Positions 10,980 to 22,759 of a stretch of 64,000 bases of DNA are shown here, piece after piece. Position numbers and translations under genes: made by a program. The stretch is taken from NCBI RefSeq assembly GCF_028640845.1, contig NC_080546.1, positions 67,237,205 to 67,301,204 of the forward strand, read 5' to 3'. The stretch's first letter is position 1. Each line of letters begins with the position of its first letter. Under the pieces are notes generated by a model, which was given only the letters and a program-made list of their open reading frames with translations, made no database searches and was not told the DNA's origin. The stretch comes from Ahaetulla prasina (taxonomy: Eukaryota > Chordata > Lepidosauria > Squamata > Colubridae).

Positions 10980-11290
10980 CTCCTACCCCCAGGTGCGCCA
11001 CGGACCACCAAACTTTTCTCACAGACCAAGAGTGGTCCATGGACCACCAGTAGATGACCACTGGTTTAGAGTTTGCAATTGTGGTTGCCCTGGGGTGGTG
11101 GTTGGGATTTGGCATTGTTGTTACCCAGGGGTGGTGATTGGGATTTGCAATTTTTGCAATGAGGCAAAAAATGAGTTTTGCCTCATTTTACAACCTTTAA
11201 TGCCACTTGCCAAGGGAATCACTGCAGTTGTTAAATTATAACATGGTTAAGTCAATCTGGATTTCCCCCTTGACTTTGCCTGTCTGTCAG
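10980..11290 (-). repeat. Fragment of the terminal-inverted-repeat family
   Basis: In reverse orientation it shares CTGACAGGCAAAGT, CCAGATTGACTTAA, TTCCCTTGGCAAGTGGCA and TGAGGCAAAATCCCAA-like blocks with 2050-2160. Tandem GGTGGTGATTGGGATTTG-like units occur at 11050-11150. No coding capacity. Confidence 0.5.
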
Positions 11291-11329
11291 CTCCAGCGCT
11301 AACAGACCGTGAAAATCATAACCCCGTCA

Positions 11330-11670
11330 TGGTCCAGCTCCAACTTCCTCGGTTGCTAGGGAAAACCCATCCGGTCTTTCACTGCAGTTTACGCCATCCA
11401 GCGTCGACAATTCAGTTCAGAGGGGCCCCTACTCTGCCACCCTCTCCCCTTACAGTGGGCAGTGATGACATTACGAAATAGAGGATATCCTAGACTCCCA
11501 ATATCTATAGGGGACGGCTGCAATACCTGAAACTATGGAAAGGCTATCCACTAGCAGAGGCCTTGAAGGTGCCCCACACGGATGTAAATGCCTCGCGTTT
11601 GGTCACTAGATTCCACTGGAAACACCCAGCCACTCCCATTCACTTTAGTATTTGTCTTCCAGATGCTGTC
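11330..11670 (+). pseudogene. Second gypsy integrase tail with chromodomain ('gypsy-2')
   Basis: THPVFHCSLRHPA (about 11366-11404) matches the integrase C-terminal HPVFHVSLLRP motif. It is followed by EDILDSQYL (about 11480) and, after a frame break, GRLQYLKLWKGYPLAEALKV, VPHTDVNASRLVTRFHWKHP (to about 11630). This is a chromodomain of a different gypsy lineage from gypsy-1. Only this end survives. A possible LTR start, TGTCAGCTCT, lies at about 11691. Confidence 0.7.
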
Positions 11671-11762
11671 ACCATGGTGGGGGGGGCGCATGTCAGCTCT
11701 GGTGCATCTGGCGGTCTGAGGCTGCCATTCAGGTGGGGACGGCTGCGAATCATTGTTCATCC

Positions 11763-11783
11763 GGGTTAGGGTTAGGGTTAGGG
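11763..11783 (+). repeat. Short interstitial telomere-type repeat
   Basis: Three GGGTTA units plus GGG, followed by GTGAG. This is the vertebrate telomere motif at an internal site. It is short enough to be chance or part of the gypsy-2 tail. Confidence 0.6.
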
Positions 11784-11972
11784 TGAGAAGCCGCAGTGGC
11801 GCAATAAACTGTGCAGCAGCCGCCTACACACAGGTGTGCATAATAGGGCAGGGAGGCAGGAAACATTTAAAAGGTGGTGGGGGAGCTCTGGGTTATTAGC
11901 CCTGACTTGATTTCATTGTTTTGTGGATCTTGCAATCTTTGTTGGTCAGTTAATGCCGGAGCAGAGATAAAT

Positions 11973-13730
11973 TCTGAGTTTGATTCTGTGGCTCCTGAGG
12001 ACATGGACAGGATATTGGGGGGACTGAATGTTTACTGGACCCATGTCCCTCCTGGCTGGTACTGGCCACCCGGGAGGTGACACGAGGCTGGCTCCAGGGA
12101 ATTGTGAACGCTTCTTTGATGGAGGGTGTCTTCCCTGCCGCCTTGAAAGAGGTGGTGGTTAGGCCCCTCCTCAAGAAGCCTTCCCTGGATCCAGCTATTT
12201 TAGCAAATTACCGTCCTGTCTCCAACCTTCGTTTTGTGGCAAAGGTTGTTGAGAGTGTGGTTGCATGACAGTTGCCCCAGTACCTGGATGAAACTGTCTA
12301 TCTAGATCCATTCCAGTCCGGTTTCCAGCCTGGTTACAGCACGGAAACAGCCTTGGTTGATGATCTCTGGAGGGCTTGGGACAGAGGTTGCTCCTCTGTC
12401 CTGGTCCTATTAGATGTCTCAGCGGCTTTCGATACCATCGACCATGGTATCCTGCTGTGCCAGCTCGGGGGACTTGGAGTGGGAGGCACCGTTCCATCGG
12501 TGGTTCTCCTCCTACCTCTCTGACCGGTCGCAGACGGTGTTGACAGGAGGGCAGAGATCGGCCCCGAGGCGCCTCTTATGTGGGGTGCCGCAAGGGTCTG
12601 TTCTCTCACCTCTTCTGTTCAACATCTATATGAAGCCGCTGGGTGAGATTATCCGTGGTTTTGGGATGAGTTGTCACCTATACGCTGACGATACTCAGCT
12701 GTATATTTCCACCCCTAACCACCCCAACGAGGTTGTTGAAGTGATGTCCCAGTGCCTTGAGGCCGTATGGATCTGGATGGGGAGAAACAGACTCAGACTC
12801 AATCCCACCAAGACCGAGTGGCTGTGGATGCCAGTGGCCCGGTACAGTCAGCTAATTCCATCGCTGACCGTTGGGGGCGAGTTGTTAGCCCCCATGGAAA
12901 GGGCTCGCAATCTGGGTGTCCTCCTGGATGCACGGCTGTCTTTAGAAGAACATATGATGGCCAGGGGAGCTTTTTATCAGGTTCGCCTGATACGCCAGTT
13001 GTGTCCCTTTCTGGACCTGGCTTCCTTATGCACAGTCACTCATGCCCTTGTTACATCCCGACTGGACTACTCTCTACATGGGGCACCCCTTGAAGGGTAC
13101 CCGGAGGCTTCAACTGGTTCAGAATGCTGCTGCGCGGGTGATAGAGGGAACACCTCATGGCTCCCGTGTGACACCTCTCCTGCGCAGTCTGCACTGGCTC
13201 CCAGTGGTCTTCCGGGTTCAATTCAAGGTACTTGTCATCACCTTTAAAGTGCTCCATGGCTTAGGACCGGGGTACTTACGGGACCGCCTACTGCCACCAG
13301 TAGCCTCACACCGATCAGTGGGCTCTCACAGAGAGGGCCTCCTCTGGATACCGTCAGCCAAACAATGTCGGCTGGCGACCTCCAGGGGGAGGGCCTTCTC
13401 TGTGGGGGCTCCCGCCCTCTGGAATGAGCTGCCTCCGGGGCTTCGTCAACTCCCCGACCTCCGGACCTTCCGCCGCGAGCTGAAGATGGTGTTTCGATGT
13501 GCAGGACTAGCTTGAACATAGTTTTAAATCGGGGTTTTGAATTAGGGGTTTTAAACAGGGTTTTAATTGTATTTAAAAAATTTTAGGCCATTAATCGAAT
13601 CAGTTTTTTATATTAGTTTTTAAATTTGTACTATATGTATTTTGTTTTTTACTGGCTGTGAACCGCCCTGAGTCTTTCGGGAGAAGGGCGGTATACAAAT
13701 ATAATAAAATAAATAAATAAATAAATAAAT
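11973..13730 (+). mobile_element. L2 LINE, 5'-truncated
   Basis: It begins at EFDSVAPEDMDR, continues through EVTRGWLQGIVNASLMEGVF, PLLKKPSLDPAILANYRPVS and LDPFQSGFQPGYSTETAL, keeps an intact HLYADDTQLYIS catalytic box near 12680, and ends with HREGLLWIPSAKQCRLA and SVGAPALWNELPPGLRQL. The 3' UTR has CCGCCCTGAGTCTTTCGGGA and AAATA repeats. The main frames are 12414-13247 and 13042-13515, with several frame breaks. A stop replaces R in VVA*QLPQYLD near 12267. Confidence 0.9.
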
Positions 13731-13769
13731 CCTACAAGTCAGAACAGTGTTTGGTGGTTTTTTCATCCC

Positions 13770-14130
13770 TCAATCTGGAACCTGACGCTGTCAGGAGGTC
13801 GCAAAAGGGATCACATGACCCCGGGTTATAACCATCATAAATATGAGTTAGTTGCCAAGCTACTAATGTTGACCATGTGACACCCTGGCAAAGTTGCCAT
13901 GAACATCTGGGTGAAAAACAGGCATAAGTCACTTTTGTTTCAGTGGGATATTTGGACAGAGGAGATTGCAAATATCCCAGCCAAGAACACCAAATCCAAA
14001 AACTCCTGCAATGAGAGACTTTTTTTGGAAAGAAAAGGCAGCTCTTCTTTGTTGCGCCAGGCCATGTATGTCGGGACAAGATAAACACCGGCAAAAAAAA
14101 TCTGGATGGCTGGTGCAAACGTTACATAAG
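13770..14130 (-). repeat. Fragment of the terminal-inverted-repeat family
   Basis: This is close to the reverse complement of about 1725-2060. Shared blocks include GGTCGCAAAAGGGATCACAT, GTGAAAAACAGGCATAAGTC, GATTGCAAATATCCCAGCCA and GGACAAGATAAACACCGGCA. Plus-strand frames across it are not genes. Confidence 0.65.
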
Positions 14131-14244
14131 CTGGCCAGCGGTGGGTTGCTACCGGTTCGGACCGGTTCACAAGAACCATTAGCAAAAATTAGGCCAAGTT
14201 CGCAGAACCAGTAACGAGGGCCAGCTGGCCACTTCCCCAACCGG

Positions 14245-14940
14245 TTCTCTGGTTGCCTGCCTTTCACCAAGCCAGCAGCAAGCCTTGCGAGGGGAGAGCT
14301 CAGGGATTGTGGCAAAAGAGCTCTTTCTCTGCCTTTCCCCAAACCAGCAGCCTGCCTTGCATGGGAAGCACACGGGAGATCGTGTTGTGTCTCGCTCGCT
14401 CCCCCTGCCACAGCCGGGCCCCTCTTATCTCCTGCCAGATGCTGATAGTTCGGAAGAATGTCCTGGCATGCCTCCAGCCCCCAGCCCTGGCACCATGCCC
14501 GGACACGCCGAACAAACAAACCTCCCTCCGATAGCATGTGCGCCTGAAGCCAGCCACGAGCTGAGATTACCAACAGCTGGAGACGAAACGATGCAATGGA
14601 TAGACCCACGCTTCTGGAGAATGGAGAGGCGACATCACCAAAAGGAAGGGAGGGGCAGGCCTGGATAAGTGCTGAGTCATGGAGCCACACCCCATGGCCT
14701 ATATAAAGGATCTGCTTTCTGGCATTCTCTGAGTCAGGCAAAGTCTAACTTGGATTGCTGAAGTCACTTCCTGGTCTCCTGCCTGCCTTGAGAACTCTGA
14801 TAGGACTTTGGCAGAGCTGCAGAGGCACGCTTGATACGGACTTCCCCGACCCGGCCGTCAGCGGAGGAGTGGGACACGACAGATTGTGGCAAAAGAGCTC
14901 TTTCCCTGCCTTTCCCCAAACAGCAGCATGCCTAGAATTT
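14245..14940. repeat. Tandem repeat of about 70 bp, interrupted by a solo LTR
   Basis: Units are marked by CTGCCTTTCCCCAAACCAGC, CTTGC and GATTGTGGCAAAAGAGCTCT. There are two and a part units. The middle unit is broken at its GATTG by the LTR at 14383-14881 and resumes immediately after it. Confidence 0.6.
14383..14881 (+). mobile_element. Solo LTR, family X copy 1
   Basis: It begins TGTTGTGTCTCG, ends GTGGGACACGACA, and carries the TG...CA ends with short inverted termini expected of LTRs. A TATA-like box, GGCCTATATAAAGGATCTGC, is at about 14696-14715. Flanks are GATCG on the left and GATTG on the right, a 5-base duplication with one CpG-type change. Other copies are at 49898-50465 (reverse) and 58333-58852. 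No internal retroviral region is present, so the copy arose by LTR-LTR recombination. Confidence 0.75.
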
Positions 14941-15380
14941 CTTGCCTTATCTGCTCTAATATCTTGAATATTGCATAAAAATATAAAGTTCCCGGTTTAT
15001 TAAAAGAATGATTTAGTTTTGGTGGTTCATACTAAAATTATGTGCAAAATTATGTGCAAAAGGTTAAGCAAAATCAGGTTCTTTTGCTTTTTAGAGTATG
15101 CTCAAGTGACAAGAGATGTGTAATTTTTGTGGGATTGCCCCCATCTGGTCTTCAGTATGTGGCTCGTTGACCTCTGGATGTCAGATTCCCACCACCCAGC
15201 ACCAGTTCAGTGGTTCCTTTCCCTCCCCCCTCCCCCCACAGAGAGAGAGAGAGGGACCGAGGGAAATAGAGAAAGAAAGGCAAGAGACACAAAAAGAAAG
15301 GGAGGAAAGAGAGAGAGAGATACCTGTTTAAAAGAAAATAGAAAAATGGCCCTTTGAGTGTTTAAAGTTGCAGACCCCTG
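14941..15380. repeat. Unassigned sequence with a purine microsatellite
   Basis: AT-rich sequence, then GAGAGAGAGAGAGAGGGA and GA/AAAG-rich repeats at 15239-15325. A short GTTGCAGACCCCTGGGTTAG block at 15365 resembles common squamate interspersed repeats. No gene is seen. Confidence 0.4.
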
Positions 15381-15558
15381 GGTTAGGCAAACACCATGGT
15401 CGTTAAATGAACCTTGTGGTCATTAAGCAAACACTGGTTGTTAAACAAGTCCATTTTCCCCAATGGGCATTTTTAACCGGAAACCAGAAGGAATTGTTGG
15501 AAACTGGCAAAAAACATAGAAAACCTCAGACTGTGTGGGATGTTGTAACTGGTCATAA

Positions 15559-15560
15559 GT

Positions 15561-15605
<45 letters not shown>
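15559..15605. repeat. (GT)n microsatellite
   Basis: About 46 bases of nearly uninterrupted GT dinucleotides. Reading frames across it are artefacts. Confidence 0.95.
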
Positions 15606-15606
<1 letters not shown>

Positions 15607-15830
15607 ATGGCTGTCAAAACTCCAAAAACAGATCAAGTAGCTCTGGGGAAGTCAGTTGTAAATTAGAACACTTGCTAAGCAACCAGCCAATAAGTGAGGA
15701 CCACTTGTATTTGGTTTGCCTTAAGGGTTCAGAGCTGTATGGAATCTGGTTTCCTTTGACCCTTTGGGGGATTGCAAAAGGTCTGGATGGGGGAAATCTC
15801 ATAGGGGGAACTAGGATGGTGACCACTTAG

Positions 15831-15950
15831 CCACGCCCACCCAGTCACATGACTGCCAAGCCACACACACCCAGTCACATGACCGCCAAGCCACGCCCAG
15901 TGTCACGACCATCAAGCCACACTCACAAAATAAGCCACGCCCACAGAACT
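15831..15950. repeat. Short minisatellite
   Basis: About four units of roughly 30 bp built from AAGCCACGCCCACCCAGTCA and CATGACCGCC. It directly precedes GAACTGGTAGTAAAAAAAAT, which leads into the tandem-unit element at 15979. Confidence 0.7.
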
Positions 15951-15978
15951 GGTAGTAAAAAAAATTAGAACCCACCTC

Positions 15979-16550
15979 TGAAGCTGGCGCAAGGAGCATA
16001 GAGCACGTCATGCGGCATCCCAGACTTTTTGTGGCTACAATTACACAGCAGAAGCGGCCAGTGGCCCCGGTTGCTAGAGTGGCCATTGCGAGGCTGTTTT
16101 GCGTGGATGGCTGGTGTGAATATTAGGTAAGCTGGTGCAAGGCACGTTGCTTGGCCTCCCTGTCTTCTTGCAGCCGCAATTACACAGCAGAAGTGGCCCG
16201 GTGATCAGGGTTGTTAAAAGCAACTGCCCCAAGGCTCTTTCACATGGATGGCTGGTGCGAACATTAGGTAAGCTGGCGTGGGGTGCATCACTCAGCATCC
16301 CAGTCTTTTTGTGGCCACAAGTACACAGCAGAAGTGACCTAGTGGCCACAGCTGTTGGGAGCGGCCTCGCGAGGCTGTTTTGCGTGGATGGCTGATGTGA
16401 ATGTTAGATAAGCCTGCGCAAGGTGAAGCTTGCTCCCCCCGCCTCATTCCGGTACGGGGGGGGGAATTAAGACACTCCCAAAAGCCCTAGCCGTTTTTTG
16501 GGGGGTCAAAAGAAAATAAGACAGGGTCTTATTTTCAGGGAAACAAGGTA
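15979..16550 (+). mobile_element. Terminal-inverted-repeat element copy with three tandem units
   Basis: Three units of about 141-151 bp start at about 15979, 16130 and 16271. Each holds TTTTTGTGGC, TACACAGCAGAAG, GAGGCTGTTTTGCGTGGATG and ATTAGGTAAGCTGG. A G-run and the family right terminus TTATTTTCAGGGAAACAAGG end the copy at 16550. It is the inverted counterpart of 1234-2160. Confidence 0.6.
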
Positions 16551-17571
16551 TATAATAAAATAATTTAAATGAGTCTCCTTGGCTAGTTTTGCACCCCAAC
16601 TACTTCAGTTTCTGTCCGCTATAAAAACTTTGCAATCTGGGTATAGATAGGAATGTTGAGTTAGCATTCAAATGATCTTAGAATAAGAAATTTATTTTCT
16701 CAAATGGTAACATGCGTAATGTACTGACAGGTGGCAGGATCTACAAATAATTTTAATAAGTATTTTTTCCAAACTAAAATCTAAGGTGAACATGTTGTTA
16801 AAATAAAGTAACAACTTTTATTTGTATAAAAACAGATCTTTACCTTTCTTTTTGAATAATTTCCTTAACAGTTTTAAAAAATTCAACATAATACGTAATA
16901 GCTATTGATGATAATATCCAAAATGCAGAATGAATGTTAAGCCTAGGGAGAGGCTTATCCTTTTTCTCCATGCTTGTACCTAGAACTGTAAAAATAAAAC
17001 CACTGTTATTCTGTAAAATGTAGTAGCTTAAGTCTAATGTTAATAAATAAACCATCTACTTTGTCATTTCATTCTTAGTTACAATTTACTAAACCTGAAC
17101 AGATTCTTCTCAAGGCTCAATGACTTTCTTGTATGACTGTCAGAAAGCATATCCTTTGAGCACACAGCAGGATTCCAGAAGATTTAGCATGCCTCTACCA
17201 GGAAGCAGAACCCTGTCTGAAGAAAAAGGCTAAAACTATAAAAAGAAACCACTCCCAAAGCCCATCCAATAACCCTTTTCTAACCAACTAACCTGTCAAA
17301 ATAAAATGACAAACAATGCCAGTAAGCTATTTTCAATTTACAATTCCATTCCTCAAGTTAATTTCTGTGATACAATGCAGTGTGAAAGAAATCCTATTCA
17401 ATCCTCTTAGACCTCACTAAATATTAAAGCAGAATATCTGTCTGCATAAAAGCTATGAGGGTCAATTCAAGCCATGAGAACAGCTATCTTATATTTAATC
17501 TATATTCAAGCAGTGCATATAAAATTACATATACTGGTGGTAAAATTCCTGAGATATTTTATCTCAATAAC
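16551..17571. other. Non-repetitive host sequence around TMEM128 exon 2
   Basis: Apart from exon 2 (16844-16979) this AT-rich stretch shows no recognisable transposon. It is the largest apparently unique block in the left half and represents original intron 1 and intron 2 sequence of TMEM128. Confidence 0.5.
16844..16979 (-). CDS. TMEM128: TMEM128 exon 2
   Basis: This 136-bp internal exon of transmembrane protein 128, a small multi-pass membrane protein, is read on the minus strand as [18 protein letters not shown], then [27 protein letters not shown]. The human protein has [17 protein letters not shown] in the same place. The residues from IHSAFW onwards form the first membrane segment. The acceptor is TTTTACAGTTCTAG|GTACAAG, with a second possible AG six bases upstream that is also in frame. 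The donor is AAAGAAAG|GTAAAG. Exon 1 ends with one base of a codon and this exon supplies the other two (G|GT, Gly), so the two exons join in phase. It ends in phase 2. The next exon, expected to start near SSWFL, was not found to the left. Confidence 0.9.
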
Positions 17572-17820
17572 AGAAGTTAGAAGGGACCTTGAAGGTCTTC
17601 TAGTCTAACCACCTCCTCAACAAGACACATTATATCACTTCAGACAAATGGCTATCCAATCTCAAAAATCTCCAGGGATGGCACACCCACAACATCTAAA
17701 GGTAAGCTGTTCCATTAATTAATTGTTCTGTCAGGAAATTTCTCATTTCTATAGGTTGGTTCTCTCGATTAGTTTTCATTCATTACTTCTTTTCTTATTT
17801 TCAAACGCTTTGGAAAATAG
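17572..17820 (-). mobile_element. CR1 3' tail, left part of a CR1 split by L1-C
   Basis: The minus strand ends in the CR1 consensus AAGACCTTCAAGGTCCCTTC. It aligns with 3355-3640 (AAGCTGTTCCATTAATTAAT, TCTGTCAGGAAATTTCTCAT). It breaks off at GCTTTGGAAAATAG. The preceding part of the same element lies across the 35.6-kb insertion at 53464-53830. Confidence 0.8.
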
Positions 17821-18795
17821 GCTGATGGGGGCAGAGCCAGCTGTCAGCTTGGAAAGTTGTGCAAACGGCACTCCATGAAGCACAACTGATTTCCAGCCGT
17901 ACCACAGGCTTCTCAGAAGCCAAAGTCGCCTTGGAGGGGAGACTTGTGAGGAAGGTAGCCGATTGACTGAGATCAGACGGTGGTCCGGACCGGGAGGCGA
18001 TGAAATTTTCAATGAGAGGAGACAGGGAAGAAGGCAGCCTGCAATGGCCGAATCATAGAGCTGACAATGGGATGAAGATAGCAGTGTGAAAAGTGGTAGC
18101 TGGTGGAAAAGAGCTCCAGCTTCTAAAGAGTGAGCAGAATGGGAGGAAGTGGATTGAAATCCCTAGCTGGCTACAGAGAAAAGGGACTCCTAATAGAAGG
18201 AGCGGTGAATCCCCCCCCCCCCATGGAAGTAATGGTGAAGGAGATCGTGGAGCTTTATTATTAAGATCTTAAGATTCATAAACATAGAAGATAAAAGGAC
18301 AGAGGCAGCGGAAGTTAACAAGAAAAGGTGGATTTGAAGCTGGAGACCTTTGTGGGCTGCTATTGGAAAAGTTGAATAGTGTGAAAACTGGAGATCAGAC
18401 AAACTTATGGGAGGAAATGGCTGTCTTCTTTTTAGAACACTGACAAAGCACTTTTGTATCAGAATTGAGACAAGGCTCTAGGGCTCTAAGGAGGTATCTA
18501 CTGGCCAAGGAAGCTAACTGCATGCAAGTTGGAAAATCTGAAGAAGGAAAATCCCTATAAGAGACATTATTTATGCCTGTTGAATTGTAGATTTAGGAAC
18601 TTTGATGAAGCGATAACTTTACAAATTTATAGTGCTGGACAAATAGGACTCATATATAGTAATAAAAGAAGAATACATAGTCATCTGTTGAACATTTGAT
18701 CTGAGCAGAAGGCAACATCAGAAAATTGTTGAACTGAACTTTAATAACTGTCCTGAAGATATTGGAATCCAGAAGTTATCAACAATAGCGCTGTT
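17821..18795 (+). promoter_or_regulatory. L1-C 5' UTR (internal promoter region)
   Basis: Roughly 1 kb of non-coding, purine-rich sequence (GGCAGAGCCAGCTGTCAGCT near the start, a C13 run at 18209) precedes the site of L1-A and continues after 37948 into ORF1. By position it is the L1 5' UTR, which holds the sense promoter in this family. No individual factor sites were assigned. Confidence 0.5.
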
Positions 18796-18813
18796 AATAT
18801 CAGAAGTATTTTT

Positions 18814-19039
18814 TTTATTTAAAAAGTTTTAACAAGTTAAAACATTTTTCCCCTTTTCCCCCCCCTCCCCCCCACAAAACCCCTTCCCCTCCTTCCCCCC
18901 GCCTTCCTGGGTCAATCACAAGGTATTGTTATACATAAACCAAACATAGAGTAAAATTTTCCCTTCGAATCCAATTAACCTTATCCAAATCTTTTCATTT
19001 CCTAACACCCCCCCCACTATATAAAATAATACTTCCTAA
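18814..19039 (-). other. L1-A 3' UTR
   Basis: On the minus strand this holds a G-rich tract (C-runs on the plus strand at 18850-18905) and a short poly-A. The G-rich tract just before the tail also appears in L1-E, L1-F and L1-G and is typical of L1 3' UTRs. Confidence 0.75.
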
Positions 19040-22000
19040 TTATTCAAAGGCAATCTGATATTTCTTAATCTGATATCGGTTTTGTAAATAATCAATCCAT
19101 TTTTTCCATTCAATTAAATATCTTTCCTGCGTATTGTCTTTCAAAAAAGCTGAGATTTTAGCCATCTCAGCCAAGTTAGTAACTTTCAATATCCATTCTT
19201 CTATTGTAGGTAACTCTTTTTTCTTCCAATATTGTCCAATCAACAGCCTTGCTGCTGTCATTAAGTTCAAAATCAATTTAGTCTCAGTCACTGTACAATC
19301 CGTTATAATTCCCAAAAGGAAAAATTGCGGCAGGAACTTTATCTTCTTCTTCAGGACATTTTGAATAATTTTCTTACAAGTCCACCAAATATGAAAATAT
19401 GTAGCGTCATCACAGTCACATCTCAAACATTTCGCTTGGATATCAGGATACATACATGATAATTTTTTGGGATCTAAGTGCCATCTATAAAACATCTTAT
19501 AAAAATTTTCCCTTAAATAATTTGTGTAAACTTAACTTTTCTAACCAAGATTTTCTCCCATGTTTCCAATATTATTGGTTCCTGAATATTCTGTGCCCAT
19601 TTTATCATACAGTCCTTTACCAAATCCTTTTCCGAATCTATTTCAAGCAACACATTATACAATCTCTTTATATGCTCCTGGGTCTGATTTCTAATTTGCT
19701 TTATTAAATTTTCCTCCCTTTGCATTATACCAATTTTTTGATCTTCTTTCCATCTAGTACTTAGTTGCCCATATTGAAACCAAGTATAATTCCTCCCTTT
19801 TCATTTAATACCTGTAATGACTTTAATTGCAAGCTACCTCCTTCAGCATAAAAAAGTTCTTTATAAGTAATCATTTCCTGTTTCTGTGCTATATTTATAT
19901 TCTCTATTGCATGTCTGGGGCTCACCCATATAGGAATCTTATAGTCTAGTTTATAGGAATATTTTTTCCATACCCACAAAAGAGCACTTCTCAACACATG
20001 ACTCTTAAAAGCCCTATCCACTTTTTTTCGTAAAATAAATACGCATGCCATCCATATAACAAGTCATAACCTTCTATATTCAAAATTCTTTCCTCCGTTA
20101 AATTAAACCAATCACTTATTACTGAAAGGGCTACTGCTTCATAATATAATTTAAAGTTAGGCATTTTTAGGCGTCCTTTTTCCCGTGAGTCCTGAATTAT
20201 TTTCATTTCAACCCTCGCCTTTTTACCTTGCCATATAAATTTATTAATCCCAATCTGCCATTCCTCCAAATTTTTATCTTTCTTGATTATTGGTATCATC
20301 TGGAACAGAAACAGAAATCTAGGTAACACATTCATTTTGATAACTGCTATCCTCCCCAATAACGATAATTGCAGTTTTTTCCAAGCATTCATGTCTTTCT
20401 GAACTTTTTGCCATAACAACTCATAATTATTCTTATAGTTTCCTGTTCGATGAGCTAATATAAACCCCTAAGTATTTAACCTTTTGTACCTCCTCAAATC
20501 CTGTCATTTCCTCTAATTTTTTTTTCTGTTTTTTAGACATATTTTTGATTATCACTTTTTATTTTGATTTATTTTAAATCCTGATACCTTTTCGTATTCA
20601 TCAATTGTTTCCAACAAAGATATACTTGAAATTATAGGATTTGTTAAAGTAACCACTACATCATCTGCAAAAGCTCTAACTTTATACTCATATTGTCTAA
20701 TTTTAATTCTCTCTATCTTCTTTAACTCTCGTATTTTATCCAATGGTTCCAGAGTTAAAACAAACAATAGTGATGATAAAGGACATCCCTGTCTCGTTCC
20801 TTTCGCAATCTTAATAACTTCTGTCAAACTACCATCTGAGCTGTTTGCTCTCCATAAATCGCTTTAATTATTCTAACAAAGCAATCTCCAAATTGCATTT
20901 TCTCTATTAATTTAAATAAAAAATCCCAATGCAATCGATCAAAGGCCTTCTCCGCATCCAAAAAAATAAGTGCTGATGAAGTATTCTTCTTTTCCAAATA
21001 TTCCAATATATTAATAATCTGTCTAACATTATTCCTCATCTGCCTCCCTTTTATAAAACCAGATTGATCAGTATGAATTCTTTGTTGTAAAACTAACATT
21101 AATCTATTTGCTATTATTTTAACAAAAATCTTATAATCATTATTTAAAAGTGAGATCGGCCTATAATTCCTGGGTTTAGAGCAATCTTGTTCCTCTTTTG
21201 GTATCAATGAAATAAAAGATGTTTTCCACGATGGGGGTATTCCCACTCCTAGTTGTATCTGACTAAATAATTCTTTAAGTGGGCCTAGTATTTCATCCTG
21301 TAGTTTTTTATAATAACTTGCTGTAAATCGATCTGTACCAGGGGTTTCCCCCATTTTTAATTGTTTAATTGCCTCCACTATTTCTCCAGTAGCTATCAGT
21401 CGATTCAACTCTTCCCTTTGTTCTAATGTTAACCTTATAATCTAATGTTCTAATATTAACCTTATAATCTTTCAAATAATCATAAATGTCCCTATTCGGT
21501 ATTTTATCTTTTGCATATAAAGTAGTGTAAAATTCTGAGAAGGACTTTTTAATTTTATCCTGTTGATATATCTCTTTACCTTTATATTCTATTTTTTCTA
21601 TGACACGTGCTTTCTGTTTTTTCCTTAAGTTATATGCCAGCCACCTCCCAGGTTTATTTGCATTACAAAAGGTATTATGTTTAGCATATTGTATATTCGT
21701 TGCCACCTGGTCTGCCATTAACATATTAAATTGACTTTGTAATATCCTTATAGCCTCTTTAAGTTTGTGGTCTTGTGGATTTTGAATTAATAATTGTTGT
21801 TTCTTTTGAATTTCTTCTTCCAAGTACCTATGCTGCCTTTGTTTATTATTCCTCTGCCTATTATCCAGATATATCAATATACCTCTAATAAAAGCCTTAC
21901 TCGCGTCCCATACAGTTCCTATCGGTGTCCCCTTATGCATATTAAAATAAAAAAATTCCTTCATCTGTTTCTTACATTGATTTACATTATCCTCATATCT

Positions 22001-22759
22001 AAACAAATTTTCATTTAGCCTCCATGTTCTACCACCTTTTTTCCCTTGTAATAATTCCATCCATACTGGGCTATGGTCAGTTAAACACCTCGGAAATATC
22101 TTCATTTTCTTTACCCTAGAAAGCAAGTCATTAGAAATTAAAATAAAGTCAATACGTGAAAAAGATTGATGCCTATCGGAAAAAAAAGTAAAATCTCTCT
22201 CATCTGGATTCCGTAACCGCCATATATCTCTAAACTCAAAATCTTCCATCAGTTCAAAGAAGAATTTTGGTAGTTTTGCATGTATAGGTATCTTCTTAGA
22301 AGAGGTTCTCTTATCATTTCTTGTATCAATTACTCCATTCCAGTCTCCTAATAAAATAAACGAACTGTAATCCCGGAGGGTCAACCTCTCGTGTAACATT
22401 TTATAAAACTTTTCTTGTTGCTGATTAGGTGCATAAATACCTATCAGTAAAGTCTTTTTTGCATCTATCACCAGTTCGATAGCAATAAATCTTCCTTGAA
22501 TATCTGCCTCAGTTAACTTAGCTGGTATATCCTTCCTGATATATAGAACGATTCCATTTTGCTTCTTATCCAAAGCTGATGCAACAAAATGTTTACCTAA
22601 TTTTGAGTTTATTAAGTATTTTGGGTCTGATAATTTGATATGTGTCTCTTGCAGGCAAATCACATCATTTTTAAATTGTTTCAAGTAGTGAAATATTTTC
22701 CTTCTTTTCTGAGCTGAATTCAAGCCATTAACATTCCATGACAAAATTCTATTTGCCAT
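19040..22759 (-). pseudogene. L1-A ORF2: endonuclease, reverse transcriptase, C-terminal domain
   Basis: The protein starts MANRILSWNVNGLNSAQKRR. The apurinic-type endonuclease keeps its key motifs: NVNGL, CLQETH, LLGDWNGVID and LTDHSPVWMEL. The RT begins near 21400 (GETPGTDRFTASYYK), with NYRPISLLNNDYKIFVKIIA, LIFLDAEKAFDRLHW, KGTRQGCPLSSLLF and the catalytic AFADDVVV near 20665. The C-terminal Cys-rich region reads CLRCDCDDATYFHIWWTCKK near 19400, followed by WIDYLQNRYQIKKYQIAFE. At least five frame breaks separate the pieces. A 27-29-bp duplication near 21415-21470 (YKVNIRT repeated) lies between EN and RT. Confidence 0.9.

Noticed and set aside
11786..11870. Possible tRNA-derived SINE (GCCGCAGTGGCGCAATAAAC)
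   Set aside because: It resembles the head of a squamate SINE, but no clear box B or tail follows.
13929..14741. 270-residue minus frame
   Set aside because: It crosses a repeat fragment, a tandem repeat and the antisense strand of a solo LTR. No domain is seen.
15831..15950. CRISPR-like spacing of short repeats
   Set aside because: Units are contiguous and variable, without unique spacers, and the genome is vertebrate. This is a minisatellite.
1..16840. TMEM128 exons 3 and later
   Set aside because: I looked on the minus strand for the SSWFL-type start and a YLEWY-type stretch and found none; the area is filled with repeats. They should lie left of the window.
16980..17055. In-frame upstream extension of TMEM128 exon 2
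   Set aside because: The ORF extends right of 16979, but a polypyrimidine tract and AG acceptor lie there and the phase fits exon 1, so the extension is intron.
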